Source: an uncultured Nocardiopsis sp.
Lineage (GTDB): Bacteria > Actinomycetota > Actinomycetes > Streptosporangiales > Streptosporangiaceae
Length of the DNA stretch: 19,035 nt
Reading direction: 5' to 3'
Assembly: GCA_937957845.1 (NCBI GenBank)
Contig: CALGOD010000580.1
Span: forward strand, 1 to 19,035
Below the pieces are notes generated by a model. The model was not told the origin of the DNA. It saw nothing but the letters and a program-made list of their open reading frames with translations, and did no database searches. Below, in pieces: positions 1 through 5,646 of this stretch (its first letter is position 1; the number at the start of each line of letters is the position of its first letter). The translations under genes and the position numbers were made by a program.

Positions 1-526
1 CCGGCAAGCGGCGGGCGGCCGCGCGGGCCAACCGCGCCACGGTGCCGGCCTCCAGGCCCTGCTCTCCGGAAACCGGCACCCACACGTGCACACCACCGCC
101 CGGCCCGGACCGGGACACCATGTGGTCCAGGCCGTGGTCGGCCAACAGAGTGGTGATGGTGTCGGCGTCACGCCACACAGCGGCCTGCCCACCCCGACCG
201 ACATCAAGGTCGAACACCACGAACACGTACTCGTGATCGGCGTCGGTCAGGTGCAGGGCGTAGGGGACCTGCGGCTCACCCGCAGCCACGTCGTGCGTGT
301 CGGCGTAGGTGTGATCTCGGTCCGAATCCACGCGCACGACACGGCGTGGCGCGATCCAACGGACCAGCTCATCCCAGGTGGGGGAGTGCGCAGTATCAGG
401 GGTGGGGGCTAGTTGCAGGTCAGCGCTGCGCTGCGCGTTCTGCTGCCCAGAAAATGGGCATACGAGACTAGACCCGGGGGCGTCGAGTATGATGGCTCCC
501 GTCGGGGCGTTGAGTCGCTCTGGCAA
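1..526 (-). CDS. AEP-family primase-like replication protein, N-terminal part (runs off the left edge)
   Basis: The reverse strand has an open frame from about 526 to the window edge. It contains VFDLDVGRGG and, about 45 residues later, SGPGGGVHVWVPVSG. These match the first two catalytic motifs of archaeo-eukaryotic primases: an acidic DxD pair that binds metal and an sxH-type motif that contacts the nucleotide. The third motif and any helicase part would lie outside the window. Proteins of this kind on actinobacterial plasmids usually act in replication initiation or priming; that role is inferred. The start is unresolved. The frame has no ATG or GTG before the conserved part; the first possible start is TTG at 524-526, with no clear ribosome site. 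The first convincing family-like sequence is WDELVRWIAPRRVVRVD (about 330-380). The domain call is fairly secure, the start is not. Confidence 0.6.
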   Translation of the reverse strand, partial: MPERLNAPTGAIILDAPGSSLVCPFSGQQNAQRSADLQLAPTPDTAHSPTWDELVRWIAPRRVVRVDSDRDHTYADTHDVAAGEPQVPYALHLTDADHEYVFVVFDLDVGRGGQAAVWRDADTITTLLADHGLDHMVSRSGPGGGVHVWVPVSGEQGLEAGTVARLARAAARRLP

Positions 527-614
527 ACCGAAGGGGCCTGACCGCTGAAGGGCGGGCAGGGGCCGTCGGTGGTGAAGAGGCCAACCCGGTGAGGGTTGTC
601 CTGAAGCTCCTAGC

Positions 615-624
615 GATCACCTCC
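615..624 (-). promoter_or_regulatory. Extended Shine-Dalgarno match GGAGGTGATC without an obvious start codon
   Basis: Read on the minus strand this is GGAGGTGATC, complementary over ten bases to the 3' tail of 16S rRNA. The primase frame has a TGA inside this sequence and no ATG/GTG within reach downstream. The only frame with a start nearby uses the GTG inside the motif and ends after about 50 codons without recognisable sequence. Confidence 0.35.
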
Positions 625-648
625 GTTCTTTCTCTCTTCTTCGGTCCT

Positions 649-676
649 GGTCAACTAGTTGGCGCTAGTTCTGACC
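649..676. repeat. Interrupted inverted repeat (GGTCA-ACTAG ... CTAGT-TC-TGACC)
   Basis: Arms GGTCAACTAG (649-658) and CTAGTTCTGACC (665-676) pair over 5+5 bases, with a two-base bulge and the six-base loop TTGGCG. It lies upstream of the primase-like gene and could be a regulator site or an RNA hairpin. Confidence 0.45.
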
Positions 677-757
677 TGGTGTTTTAGCTGTTTCGTGACA
701 GGAGATCGCGGGCTTTGGCGAGCGGAAGCGATCTCCGACTGACCTTCTGACGTGAGC

Positions 758-779
758 AAGCCCGGTTGGCGCCGGGCTT
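758..779 (-). terminator. Hairpin downstream of the AT-hook protein gene
   Basis: AAGCCCGG (758-765), a six-base loop and CCGGGCTT (772-779) form a perfect 8-bp stem, starting 10 nt past the stop of the minus-strand gene. There is no strong U-tract, which is common for actinobacterial terminators. Confidence 0.55.
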
Positions 780-788
780 CACGTATTT

Positions 789-1016
789 CTAGGCGCTGAG
801 CAGACGTCCCTCTTCTTCATCCAGGTCATCGGACAGGTAGCCGCGCTCGCGCATGGCTTCCGTCAGCACCTCGATCATGAGTTCCTGCACGTCTGCGTAC
901 TTTCCCTCCTGGGCAGCCTTGTTCAAGGCCGCGTCCAAAGGGAACGGGTACCGGAACATGCGCGACTTCCGTGGCCCCTTGCTCGGGCGGCCCGGACGCT
1001 TCTCCTCAGTACTCAT
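789..1016 (-). CDS. Small basic DNA-binding protein with AT-hook and RHH-like fold
   Basis: A 75-aa protein. Residues 6-18 read KRPGRPSKGPRKS, with the GRP core of an AT-hook that binds the minor groove of AT-rich DNA. Residues 20-60 (RMFRYPFPLDAAL... to LTEAMRERGY) have a short strand followed by two amphipathic helices, resembling a ribbon-helix-helix domain; the tail is acidic. The ATG is preceded by AGAGGT, and a dyad (TACCT...AGGTA, 1016-1036) covers that ribosome site. Next to a replication-type gene, a copy-number or partition regulator is plausible, but this is inference and I do not recognise a named family. A GC-rich hairpin follows the stop. Confidence 0.65.
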   Translation of the reverse strand: MSTEEKRPGRPSKGPRKSRMFRYPFPLDAALNKAAQEGKYADVQELMIEVLTEAMRERGYLSDDLDEEEGRLLSA

Positions 1017-1036
1017 ACCTCTATTAATATCAGGTA
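1016..1036. promoter_or_regulatory. Dyad over the ribosome-binding site of the AT-hook gene
   Basis: TACCT (1016-1020) and AGGTA (1032-1036) flank the AT-rich core CTATTAATATC. The right half on the minus strand is the Shine-Dalgarno sequence and first base of the start codon. It is a candidate autoregulatory operator or translational control hairpin. Confidence 0.35.
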
Positions 1037-1317
1037 CAGAAACCGCGTGGGCCTGTTTCTGGCGTGCCTAGCAAGGTTTTCTGATGACCGTTTCCGGCCA
1101 TACGCCTTATGGGCCTCCATATCCGTTTCGCGACTCGGTCTCGGCTCTCGGGCCGTAGCCGGGCCTTTGGGGCTCCCGGGAGCGACGCCTGCGGGGTCGT
1201 TGCGGGGTGAGGTGCCAGCGCCTATCCTCGAAGTGTCGGGCCCCGTGGGGGCCCGGAAGTAGAGCCAGGTGGCCTGGGGCAGACCGGGAGCCTGGCTCGG
1301 CGCATGTCTGGGGCCGG
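1037..1317. other. Intergenic region between the AT-hook gene and the DUF3800-like gene
   Basis: It holds the terminator-like hairpin at 1237-1255 and otherwise no supported gene. A 35-codon minus-strand frame (1120 to 1013) overlaps the next start by ATGA but has no ribosome site and unconvincing composition. A promoter for the AT-hook gene must lie here; I could not find a good -35/-10 pair. Confidence 0.4.
1237..1255 (-). terminator. GC-rich hairpin after the DUF3800-like gene
   Basis: CGGGCCCC (1237-1244), loop GTG, GGGGCCCG (1248-1255): a perfect 8-bp stem about 60 nt past the stop at 1318 on the minus strand. No U-tract. Confidence 0.55.
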
Positions 1318-1908
1318 TCAGCAGCCGGTGGCCACGTCGAAGTCGTAGATGCGCTCGGCGAGGATGGCCCGGTAGCTCGGGTCGTTGTGGCGACTGGCCC
1401 GGACCGCTCCGGCCAAGACGTCGGCCACCCACAGCAGCGGCTCGGCCGCGCCGACCGTGTGCTTCACGGTGAAGGCCGTGCCCTTGGGCAGGGCGCGGCG
1501 GGCGCCGATGACGGCGTGGACGTCGCGCTGGTCCAGGCCGGGCGTGCGGGCCTCCATGACCAGGGTGTTGACGCCGTACCCGTGCAGCTCGGGCACGAGG
1601 TGCTCCAGGCAGCGGGCGCGGGCGCGTTCCTGGCGCCGGGGCGGCACGGGAGTGCCGACCGCCACGATGTGCATCCCCTCGATCCCCGCGACACAGGTCG
1701 CGGCGTGCTTGCGCTGCTGAGTGTCCATCTCGGTCCAGTGTGTCTTGCCCGTGCGGCGGCCGCGCAGGTCGAGCATCACCTGGCGGGCGTGGTCCAGGTG
1801 TGCGGGGCCGACCACCGCGGTGGCCACGACGTAGTAGCCGTGGGCGCGGTCTTCGAGGAAGGACTCGTCGGCGTAGGCGGTCAAGCCCGGGAGGGGCGGG
1901 AGCTGCAT
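1318..1908 (-). CDS. DUF3800-like protein (RNase H-fold type, unknown function)
   Basis: A 196-aa protein. Near the N-terminus is AYADES (D14, E15), then GYYVVATAVVG, then GKTHWTEM (54-61), and near the C-terminus EPLLWVADVLAGAV (156-169, with D163). This spacing of an early acidic pair, a central K-x-HW and a late 'AD' is what I recall for DUF3800 proteins, thought to have an RNase H-like fold with metal-binding acids. The substrate is unknown. The ATG has GGAAGG just upstream. A strong terminator separates it from the gene upstream, so it probably has its own promoter in 1909-1974. The family call is from memory of motifs and is moderately secure. Confidence 0.6.
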   Translation of the reverse strand: MQLPPLPGLTAYADESFLEDRAHGYYVVATAVVGPAHLDHARQVMLDLRGRRTGKTHWTEMDTQQRKHAATCVAGIEGMHIVAVGTPVPPRRQERARARCLEHLVPELHGYGVNTLVMEARTPGLDQRDVHAVIGARRALPKGTAFTVKHTVGAAEPLLWVADVLAGAVRASRHNDPSYRAILAERIYDFDVATGC

Positions 1909-1974
1909 GCCTTCCAGGATTCCAGGACATCCCGCTGTTCGGCCGCTGGTCTACCGTCCGTGTGCCAAAAATCT

Positions 1975-2004
1975 GAGGCCGCACGGAGTTCTCCGTGCGG
2001 CCTC
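1975..2004 (-). terminator. Strong intrinsic terminator of the HTH-Nudix operon
   Basis: GAGGCCGCACGGAG (1975-1988) pairs with CTCCGTGCGGCCTC (1991-2004), a 13-14 bp near-perfect stem. On the minus strand it is followed by AGATTTTTGG, a clear U-tract. It begins 11 nt past the stop at 2015. Confidence 0.9.
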
Positions 2005-2014
2005 GGGGCATCGG

Positions 2015-2458
2015 TCAGCGCTGGGCCCTCTTCGGTGCTTCCGCTCGGTCCAGTGCGTCCTGGACCAAGCGGGTGAACTCCTGGCGTTGCGGGTGCTCGG
2101 CCAGGTCGGCGAGGACCTGGGCGTGCTGGTAGGCGGTGTCGGTGCCGTGGTGGGTGAGCAGCTGGCGGGGGATGTCCAGCTCGGGGTTGGCCAGCCAGGT
2201 GCGCACCGTTCCGGCGATACCGGGGAGGGGCAGCAGCTTCGCCGCGGCGGCCAGGGCCTCGGCGGCCTGCGCGGCGCTCTGTGTGGTGGCGTCGCCGGTC
2301 TCGCGGGCCTGGCGGTGCAGGTCGTAGGAGGCGAGCAGCGGGTCCGCTTCAGAGGCGCCATCGGTGCGGGTGATGGCGCGCACGACCCAGCGGGCGAGCA
2401 GGGCGGCCAGGGCGAGACCGCCGATGGCGGGCAGCGCGTAGCTGAGGACCAGGAACAT
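2015..2458 (-). CDS. Small single-pass membrane protein coupled to the HTH-Nudix gene
   Basis: A 147-aa protein starting MFLVLSYALPAIGGLALAAL. One hydrophobic segment (about residues 3-27) is followed by a basic stretch and a mostly helical cytoplasmic part with LLPLPGIAGTVRTWLANPELDIPRQ. An upstream in-frame start at 2557 would overlap the previous gene by 100 bases. The ATG at 2458 is preferred: it overlaps the previous stop as TGATG and has GAGGAG at good spacing. I do not recognise the family. The tight coupling implies roughly fixed stoichiometry with the Nudix protein and perhaps tethers it, or its product, to the membrane; that is inference. It ends just before a strong terminator. Confidence 0.75.
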   Translation of the reverse strand: MFLVLSYALPAIGGLALAALLARWVVRAITRTDGASEADPLLASYDLHRQARETGDATTQSAAQAAEALAAAAKLLPLPGIAGTVRTWLANPELDIPRQLLTHHGTDTAYQHAQVLADLAEHPQRQEFTRLVQDALDRAEAPKRAQR

Positions 2459-3492
2459 CAGGACTCCTCGACGTCGGCGGGGGGCATGGCGGCCAGGGCC
2501 TCGATGGCGTCCAGGTCGGGGTTGGCCACACGCACGTATCCGGCGTCCCTGAGCCACTGGACCCAGACGGGCTCGATCCCGGGCCGTGCCCGGAACTCAG
2601 CCTCGGTGATGCGGCCGTGGGCCAGGTCAATGGTGCGCTCGACCAGTTCCTGAAGCTGCTCGGGGGTGACGCGGCGCGCGTTGGTGACCTCGTCGGGGGC
2701 TACCTGCACGTCGCCGGTCCACAACCGGGTGCGGTAGACGTTCCACCAGTGCCCCTCGGGGGCTCCGGGGCGCAGCTCGCGGCCGCATCGGTTGTCGCGC
2801 CAGCCGTGGGCGACCAGTTCCAGGTCCTCGGGCCTGGCCCGGAGGCCGACTTCCTCGGCCAGTTCCCCGATCGCGGCCGCGCGGTGAGCGGGCTGGTCCG
2901 GCGCTCCGGGCTTCGGTGCGGGGTGTCCGTGGCCTTCGGCGTGGCCGGCCGGGCAGGCGGCGCCCCAGGGGGTGGTGGTGCGGTCGGCGATCAGGATGTC
3001 GCCGTCTGCGTACTCGACGATGATGCCGACGGACTCGGTGTCGCACACGTTCGAGTTCTCCTCGATGCCGCGGGCCCAGTCCCACAGGTCCGGGCGGCGC
3101 CGCTCGATGGCGTTCCAGCGGGCCTGGGCGGTGGAACGGGGGACACCGAGCATGGCGGCGATGTCGGCGTGGGAGACGCCGTGGTGCTCACGGAGTCCGC
3201 GCAAGGCCCAAGCCCGGAGTGCCTCGACCCGGGGGAGGAGTTCGTCGGCGGCCAGGAGGGCGTTCTGCATGAGCTGGCGCTGTCCGGCGCCGGGGACGGT
3301 GTGGTCGCCGAAGTCGGTGTCATCGCGCTGGTCCCAGCGGCCAGCACGAATGTCGATGAGGGCCAGGGCGAGGATGTCGGCGGCGTTGGTCAGGCCGCGG
3401 GCGTCCACGCGGAGGAAGTCGATCTCCTGGGGGGTGAGGATCTCGGCAAGGGTGGGGTCGGCGTCAATGTGGGCGTCGGGGTGTGTGCTCAT
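2458..3492 (-). CDS. HTH-Nudix hydrolase fusion protein
   Basis: A 344-aa protein. Residues 97-130 hold a helix-turn-helix (HGVSHADIAAMLGVPRSTAQ followed by RWNAIERRRP). Residues about 155-290 form a Nudix domain: VGIIVEYADGDILIADRTT, then a partial GHAE, and GELAEEVGL at 209-217, matching the REUxEExGU half of the Nudix box with G for R. About 20 extra residues (HGHPAPKPGAPDQPAHR) lie between the first and second halves of the box. Nudix enzymes cleave nucleoside diphosphates linked to another group; paired with an HTH they can instead act as metabolite-sensing regulators, as in NrtR. The glutamates E210, E213 and E214 are kept, so catalysis is possible. The ATG follows a plausible promoter carrying two TGTA-N10-TACA dyads, suggesting autoregulation. 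The substrate is unknown. Confidence 0.8.
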   Translation of the reverse strand: MSTHPDAHIDADPTLAEILTPQEIDFLRVDARGLTNAADILALALIDIRAGRWDQRDDTDFGDHTVPGAGQRQLMQNALLAADELLPRVEALRAWALRGLREHHGVSHADIAAMLGVPRSTAQARWNAIERRRPDLWDWARGIEENSNVCDTESVGIIVEYADGDILIADRTTTPWGAACPAGHAEGHGHPAPKPGAPDQPAHRAAAIGELAEEVGLRARPEDLELVAHGWRDNRCGRELRPGAPEGHWWNVYRTRLWTGDVQVAPDEVTNARRVTPEQLQELVERTIDLAHGRITEAEFRARPGIEPVWVQWLRDAGYVRVANPDLDAIEALAAMPPADVEES

Positions 3493-3511
3493 GGAGAGCT
3501 TCCCTTCAAGG

Positions 3512-3554
3512 TGTATTTAACTTCGTACATCTTGACTGTATGCCTCCTCATACA
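3512..3554. promoter_or_regulatory. Two TGTA-N10-TACA dyads, 25 bp apart (candidate operators)
   Basis: TGTATTTAACTTCGTACA (3512-3529) and TGTATGCCTCCTCATACA (3537-3554) share TGTA and TACA ends with ten bases between; the second has perfect 6-bp arms. They lie in the 5' region of the HTH-Nudix gene, and the second covers the spacer and -10 of its predicted promoter. Confidence 0.6.
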
Positions 3555-3563
3555 CCCTGGCAA
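3535..3563 (-). promoter_or_regulatory. Predicted promoter of the HTH-Nudix operon
   Basis: On the minus strand: -35 TTGCCA (3563-3558), a 17-nt spacer and -10 TACAGT (3540-3535). The start codon is about 40 nt downstream. Confidence 0.55.
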
Positions 3564-3567
3564 GTCT

Positions 3568-3596
3568 GTCGCGGATAATGGCTGATTATCTGCGGT
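3568..3596. other. dif-like recombination site candidate
   Basis: Left arm GTCGCGGATAA (3568-3578), 7-bp centre TGGCTGA (3579-3585), right arm TTATCTGCGGT (3586-3596). The inner ends ATAA...TTAT and 11-bp arms follow the layout of Xer dif sites, though those have a 6-8 bp centre and a different outer sequence. It lies about 80 bp upstream of a tyrosine recombinase. A related half-site, TTATCTGCGATAG, occurs at 3652-3664. It could instead be an operator for the recombinase gene. Confidence 0.45.
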
Positions 3597-3651
3597 AGCG
3601 TGGTCAGCGACCTGGGCAGATGTCTCCGCTCGGCGGGGCGACACACCATGG

Positions 3652-3664
3652 TTATCTGCGATAG
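3652..3664. repeat. Direct repeat of the right arm (TTATCTGCGATAG)
   Basis: Matches 3586-3598 (TTATCTGCGGTAG) at 12 of 13 positions and lies 66 bp further on, just before the recombinase ribosome site. Likely an accessory binding site or operator. Confidence 0.6.
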
Positions 3665-3676
3665 AGGGGAGAGGCC

Positions 3677-4612
3677 GTGGACAACATCGTCAAGCTGCCC
3701 GCCACGGAGCGCGCACCGGTCCGGACGCTGCACGAGGCGGTGGAGGCGTTCCTCGCCGGGATCGGCAACGCCAACACCAAGCGGGCCTACGCCATCGCGC
3801 TGACGGCGTTGGAAAAGGAGTTCGGCGCGACCTCCGGCCTCGACGTCCTGGCGGGCGAGACCGGCGCGGACCGGGTCGCGGCCTGGTTCGCCGACCGGTG
3901 GGGGAGCGCCTCGGCCAACACCGTCAACGCAAGGTTGCGGGCGTTGGGCTCGGCGTGCGCCTGGTGGGCCAAGCAGGGCTGGCTGGTCGGCGATCCGCTG
4001 CGGCGGCTCAGCTCGCGGCCGGTGCCGGCTGACCGCACCCGGGCGCTGTCGCGTGCGGTGGTCCAGGAGCTGCTCGGCCGCGACGGGGTGGCGCTGCGCG
4101 AGCGGGTGTTGTGGCGGTTGCTGTACGAGTCGGCCGCGCGGGCCGGCGAAGTCCTGGCCCTGGACGTGGGCGACCTCGACCTGGCCAACCGGCGGGCGCG
4201 GGTGCGGCGCAAGGGCGGCGCCGTCGACATCATCACCTGGCAGACCGGTACCGCGCGGCTGCTGCCGCGCCTGCTCGGCGGCCGCGCCCAGGGGCCGGTC
4301 TTTCTCACCGACCGGCGGGCCCGGGTGCAGCTGCCGCCGCAGGACCTGGACCCGGCCACGGGGCGGGCCCGGCTCTCCTACCGGCGGGCGGAGGAGCTGT
4401 TCGCCGCGGCGGCCGGCGGGGCGACGCTCCACCAGCTGCGGCACTCGGCGCTCACCCACGCGGCGGAGGAGGGGGCGAACACCGCGACCCTGATGGCCTA
4501 CTCCGGGCACACCTCGGTGGCTTCGCTGGCCAAGTACGCTCGGGTCTCGGCCGAGGCGCTCGGGACCTGGCAGGCCGGGCGGGATCCGGCCTCTCGGCGC
4601 GGGACCCGGTAG
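3677..4612 (+). CDS. Tyrosine recombinase, XerD-like size
   Basis: A 311-aa protein with an N-terminal core-binding SAM-like domain (about 15-105) and a C-terminal catalytic domain. All expected active-site residues are present: R155 in ESAARAGEVLAL, K179 in RRKGG, H252 and R255 in LHQLRHSALTH, H278 in SGHTS, and nucleophile Y287 in LAKYAR. These enzymes break and rejoin DNA through a 3'-phosphotyrosine. The length is that of Xer/resolvase enzymes rather than the longer phage integrases, which favours multimer resolution of the replicon over chromosomal integration. The GTG start has GGGGAGAGG before it. The upstream region carries a dif-like dyad and an extra half-site. The gene appears intact, and its GC-rich codon use resembles that of its neighbours. 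Confidence 0.9.
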   Translation: MDNIVKLPATERAPVRTLHEAVEAFLAGIGNANTKRAYAIALTALEKEFGATSGLDVLAGETGADRVAAWFADRWGSASANTVNARLRALGSACAWWAKQGWLVGDPLRRLSSRPVPADRTRALSRAVVQELLGRDGVALRERVLWRLLYESAARAGEVLALDVGDLDLANRRARVRRKGGAVDIITWQTGTARLLPRLLGGRAQGPVFLTDRRARVQLPPQDLDPATGRARLSYRRAEELFAAAAGGATLHQLRHSALTHAAEEGANTATLMAYSGHTSVASLAKYARVSAEALGTWQAGRDPASRRGTR

Positions 4613-5063
4613 TCCAGGACTGCGCGGCTCCGCGCACGCCGGGGGTCGTGGTGGGGCTCCATCCCCTCATCCGTCGGCGCACGTAGTGCGAGCGCGCCGG
4701 GGCCGGTGGTGCCACCGAGCGCAGCGAGGCCTGCCCCGGGAGGGTGGCGCGTGGACCGGGTGGAGCGGCCGCGAGGAACGAGTGGGCGCGGAAGCCGCAG
4801 CCGCGCGGTGCCCGGGAGGGGTGGCGGTGCCGGACTCGGTGTGCTGGTCTTTGACCGCCGATGGGTGCGGGGAGGGGGGCACGCCGCCCAGAACCTCAAC
4901 CTCAGCAGAGGCGCACCTGACTCGTCTTCCTTCCCCATCCTCGATTCCCGAGGCCCCCGCCGGAGGCGCCTAAGGGGTTGTCCGCTTGCGGCCAGCGCCT
5001 GCGGAGTGTCACCAGTCGATGGTACTTAAGTGATGTTCCTTCCCCCTTCCCCTGGAGGTCTGT
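4613..5063. other. GC-rich non-coding region with hairpins and a 17-bp repeat
   Basis: I find no supported gene in this 450-nt stretch. Just after the recombinase stop is a perfect hairpin, TGCGCG-GCTC-CGCGCA (4621-4636), possibly its terminator. Two near-identical 17-mers lie 77 bp apart: GCCCCGGGAGGGTGGCG (4733-4749) and GCCCGGGAGGGGTGGCG (4810-4826). CGAGCGCAGCGAGG-type sequence (about 4715-4730) resembles the GC-rich spacer repeats often seen in actinobacterial plasmids. CCGCTTGCGG (4981-4990) forms a short stem. An origin of transfer or a structured RNA is possible but unproven. Confidence 0.35.
4621..4636 (+). terminator. Hairpin after the recombinase gene
   Basis: TGCGCG (4621-4626), loop GCTC, CGCGCA (4631-4636); 8 nt past the stop at 4612, no U-tract. 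Terminator function is inferred from position. Confidence 0.4.
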
Positions 5064-5162
5064 GTGACCGCGCGCAACTTCAAGGGCCAGTTTTCCTCCT
5101 GGCCGGCTACGGCGTTCTTCATTTTCTGCGGCGTCCTGCTGCTGGCCATGCTCAACGACTGA
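5064..5162 (+). CDS. 32-aa single-pass membrane peptide
   Basis: GTG start with GGAGGT 6 nt upstream. The product begins VTARNFKGQFSSWPATAFF and continues into a hydrophobic run (IFCGVLLLAML) ending LND. One transmembrane helix spans roughly residues 14-30, with a basic N-terminus. It is followed 14 nt later by the zinc-ribbon gene, so the two probably share a transcript. Small peptides of this shape act as membrane-protein modulators, toxins or phage/plasmid accessories; nothing here separates these. The start signals are good; function unknown. Confidence 0.6.
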   Translation: MTARNFKGQFSSWPATAFFIFCGVLLLAMLND

Positions 5163-5176
5163 CCAGGAGGAACAGG

Positions 5177-5476
5177 ATGTGCCCTTACTGCGACCGTAAG
5201 ATCGGCAAGCGCAAGGACGGCTTGCGCAAGAAGCACTACATCAACCAGACGTCGTCCTGGTCTTGGGGGTATCGGCTCAAGGAATGCCGCGGCTCCTCAC
5301 CCAGCGGAACCATCCCCGACCATCACACGAAGACCGTGGCCAACCAGCGGCGCAACGGCAGGATGAGGTGCCTGGCCTGCGAGCAGTGGGTGAAGGTCAC
5401 CCAGGCCTTCCTCCCCGTGAAGCATGACGACTTGCGCGGCAAGGTGTGCGCGGGGTGGCGCGACAACCAGAACTAA
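5177..5476 (+). CDS. Small basic zinc-ribbon protein
   Basis: A 99-aa protein. It opens with MCPYCDRKIGKRKDG, and a second pair CLAC is at residues 65-68, so C2-x2-C5 and C65-x2-C68 can bind one zinc ion as a ribbon. The stretch between is rich in K, R, H and aromatic residues (KKHYINQTSSWSWGYRLKEC), fitting nucleic-acid binding. AGGAGG lies 7-12 nt before the ATG. The frame stays open further upstream to 5030, but that part overlaps the small membrane gene in another frame and lacks a ribosome site. It is probably co-transcribed with the 32-aa peptide. No named family recognised. Confidence 0.7.
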   Translation: MCPYCDRKIGKRKDGLRKKHYINQTSSWSWGYRLKECRGSSPSGTIPDHHTKTVANQRRNGRMRCLACEQWVKVTQAFLPVKHDDLRGKVCAGWRDNQN

Positions 5477-5605
5477 AACGGATGATCGAGGTCCCTGACC
5501 TGCCTCAACGCGGGTTGGGAATCTTCAACCGGGCCTGACCAGCACAGACACGCACGCGACCTTTACGTCGTAGATCAATACCACGGGTCCGGGGCGGATC
5601 GGGTC

Positions 5606-5618
5606 GATTTATGTTTGC
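5606..5618 (+). promoter_or_regulatory. Shared motif GATTTATGTTTGC, copy 1
   Basis: Lies about 30 nt before the start at 5647 and matches copy 2 (6349-6361) at 12 of 13 positions. Both are AT-rich islands ahead of plus-strand genes, consistent with a common regulator or promoter element. Confidence 0.4.
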
Positions 5619-5646
5619 AATCTTTGGTACCTGCGAAGATGGGCGT

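Larger units (their letters stand above)
527..757. other. Non-coding leader upstream of the primase-like gene
   Basis: I see no credible gene here. On the minus strand the stretch would be the 5' leader of the primase-like gene. It holds a hairpin (582-587 CAACCC pairing with 593-598 GGGTTG), a 10-base match to the anti-Shine-Dalgarno tail (complement of 615-624) and an inverted repeat at 649-676. A further hairpin, TGCCCA-GAAAA-TGGGCA, lies inside the open frame at 444-460. This arrangement would suit a controlled rep leader or an origin-proximal region, but neither is demonstrated. Confidence 0.35.

Noticed and set aside
1013..1120. 35-codon minus-strand frame overlapping the AT-hook gene by ATGA
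   Set aside because: No ribosome site and it fills the expected promoter region; the overlap may be chance.
1013..2011. Long minus-strand frame (332 codons)
   Set aside because: Overlaps the DUF3800-like gene in another frame; Arg/Pro-rich composition and it runs through two hairpins.
1207..2076. Long plus-strand open frame (289 codons)
   Set aside because: Antisense to the DUF3800-like gene; Gly/Ala/Val-rich product, no ribosome site, and it crosses a strong terminator. High GC produces such frames.
2617..3585. Plus-strand open frame (322 codons)
   Set aside because: Antisense to the HTH-Nudix gene, which has real domains and a ribosome site; the product is Gly/Val-rich low complexity.
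3548..4510. Minus-strand frame (320 codons) opposite the recombinase
   Set aside because: The recombinase has a complete active site; the antisense product is Arg/Pro/Gln-rich without motifs.
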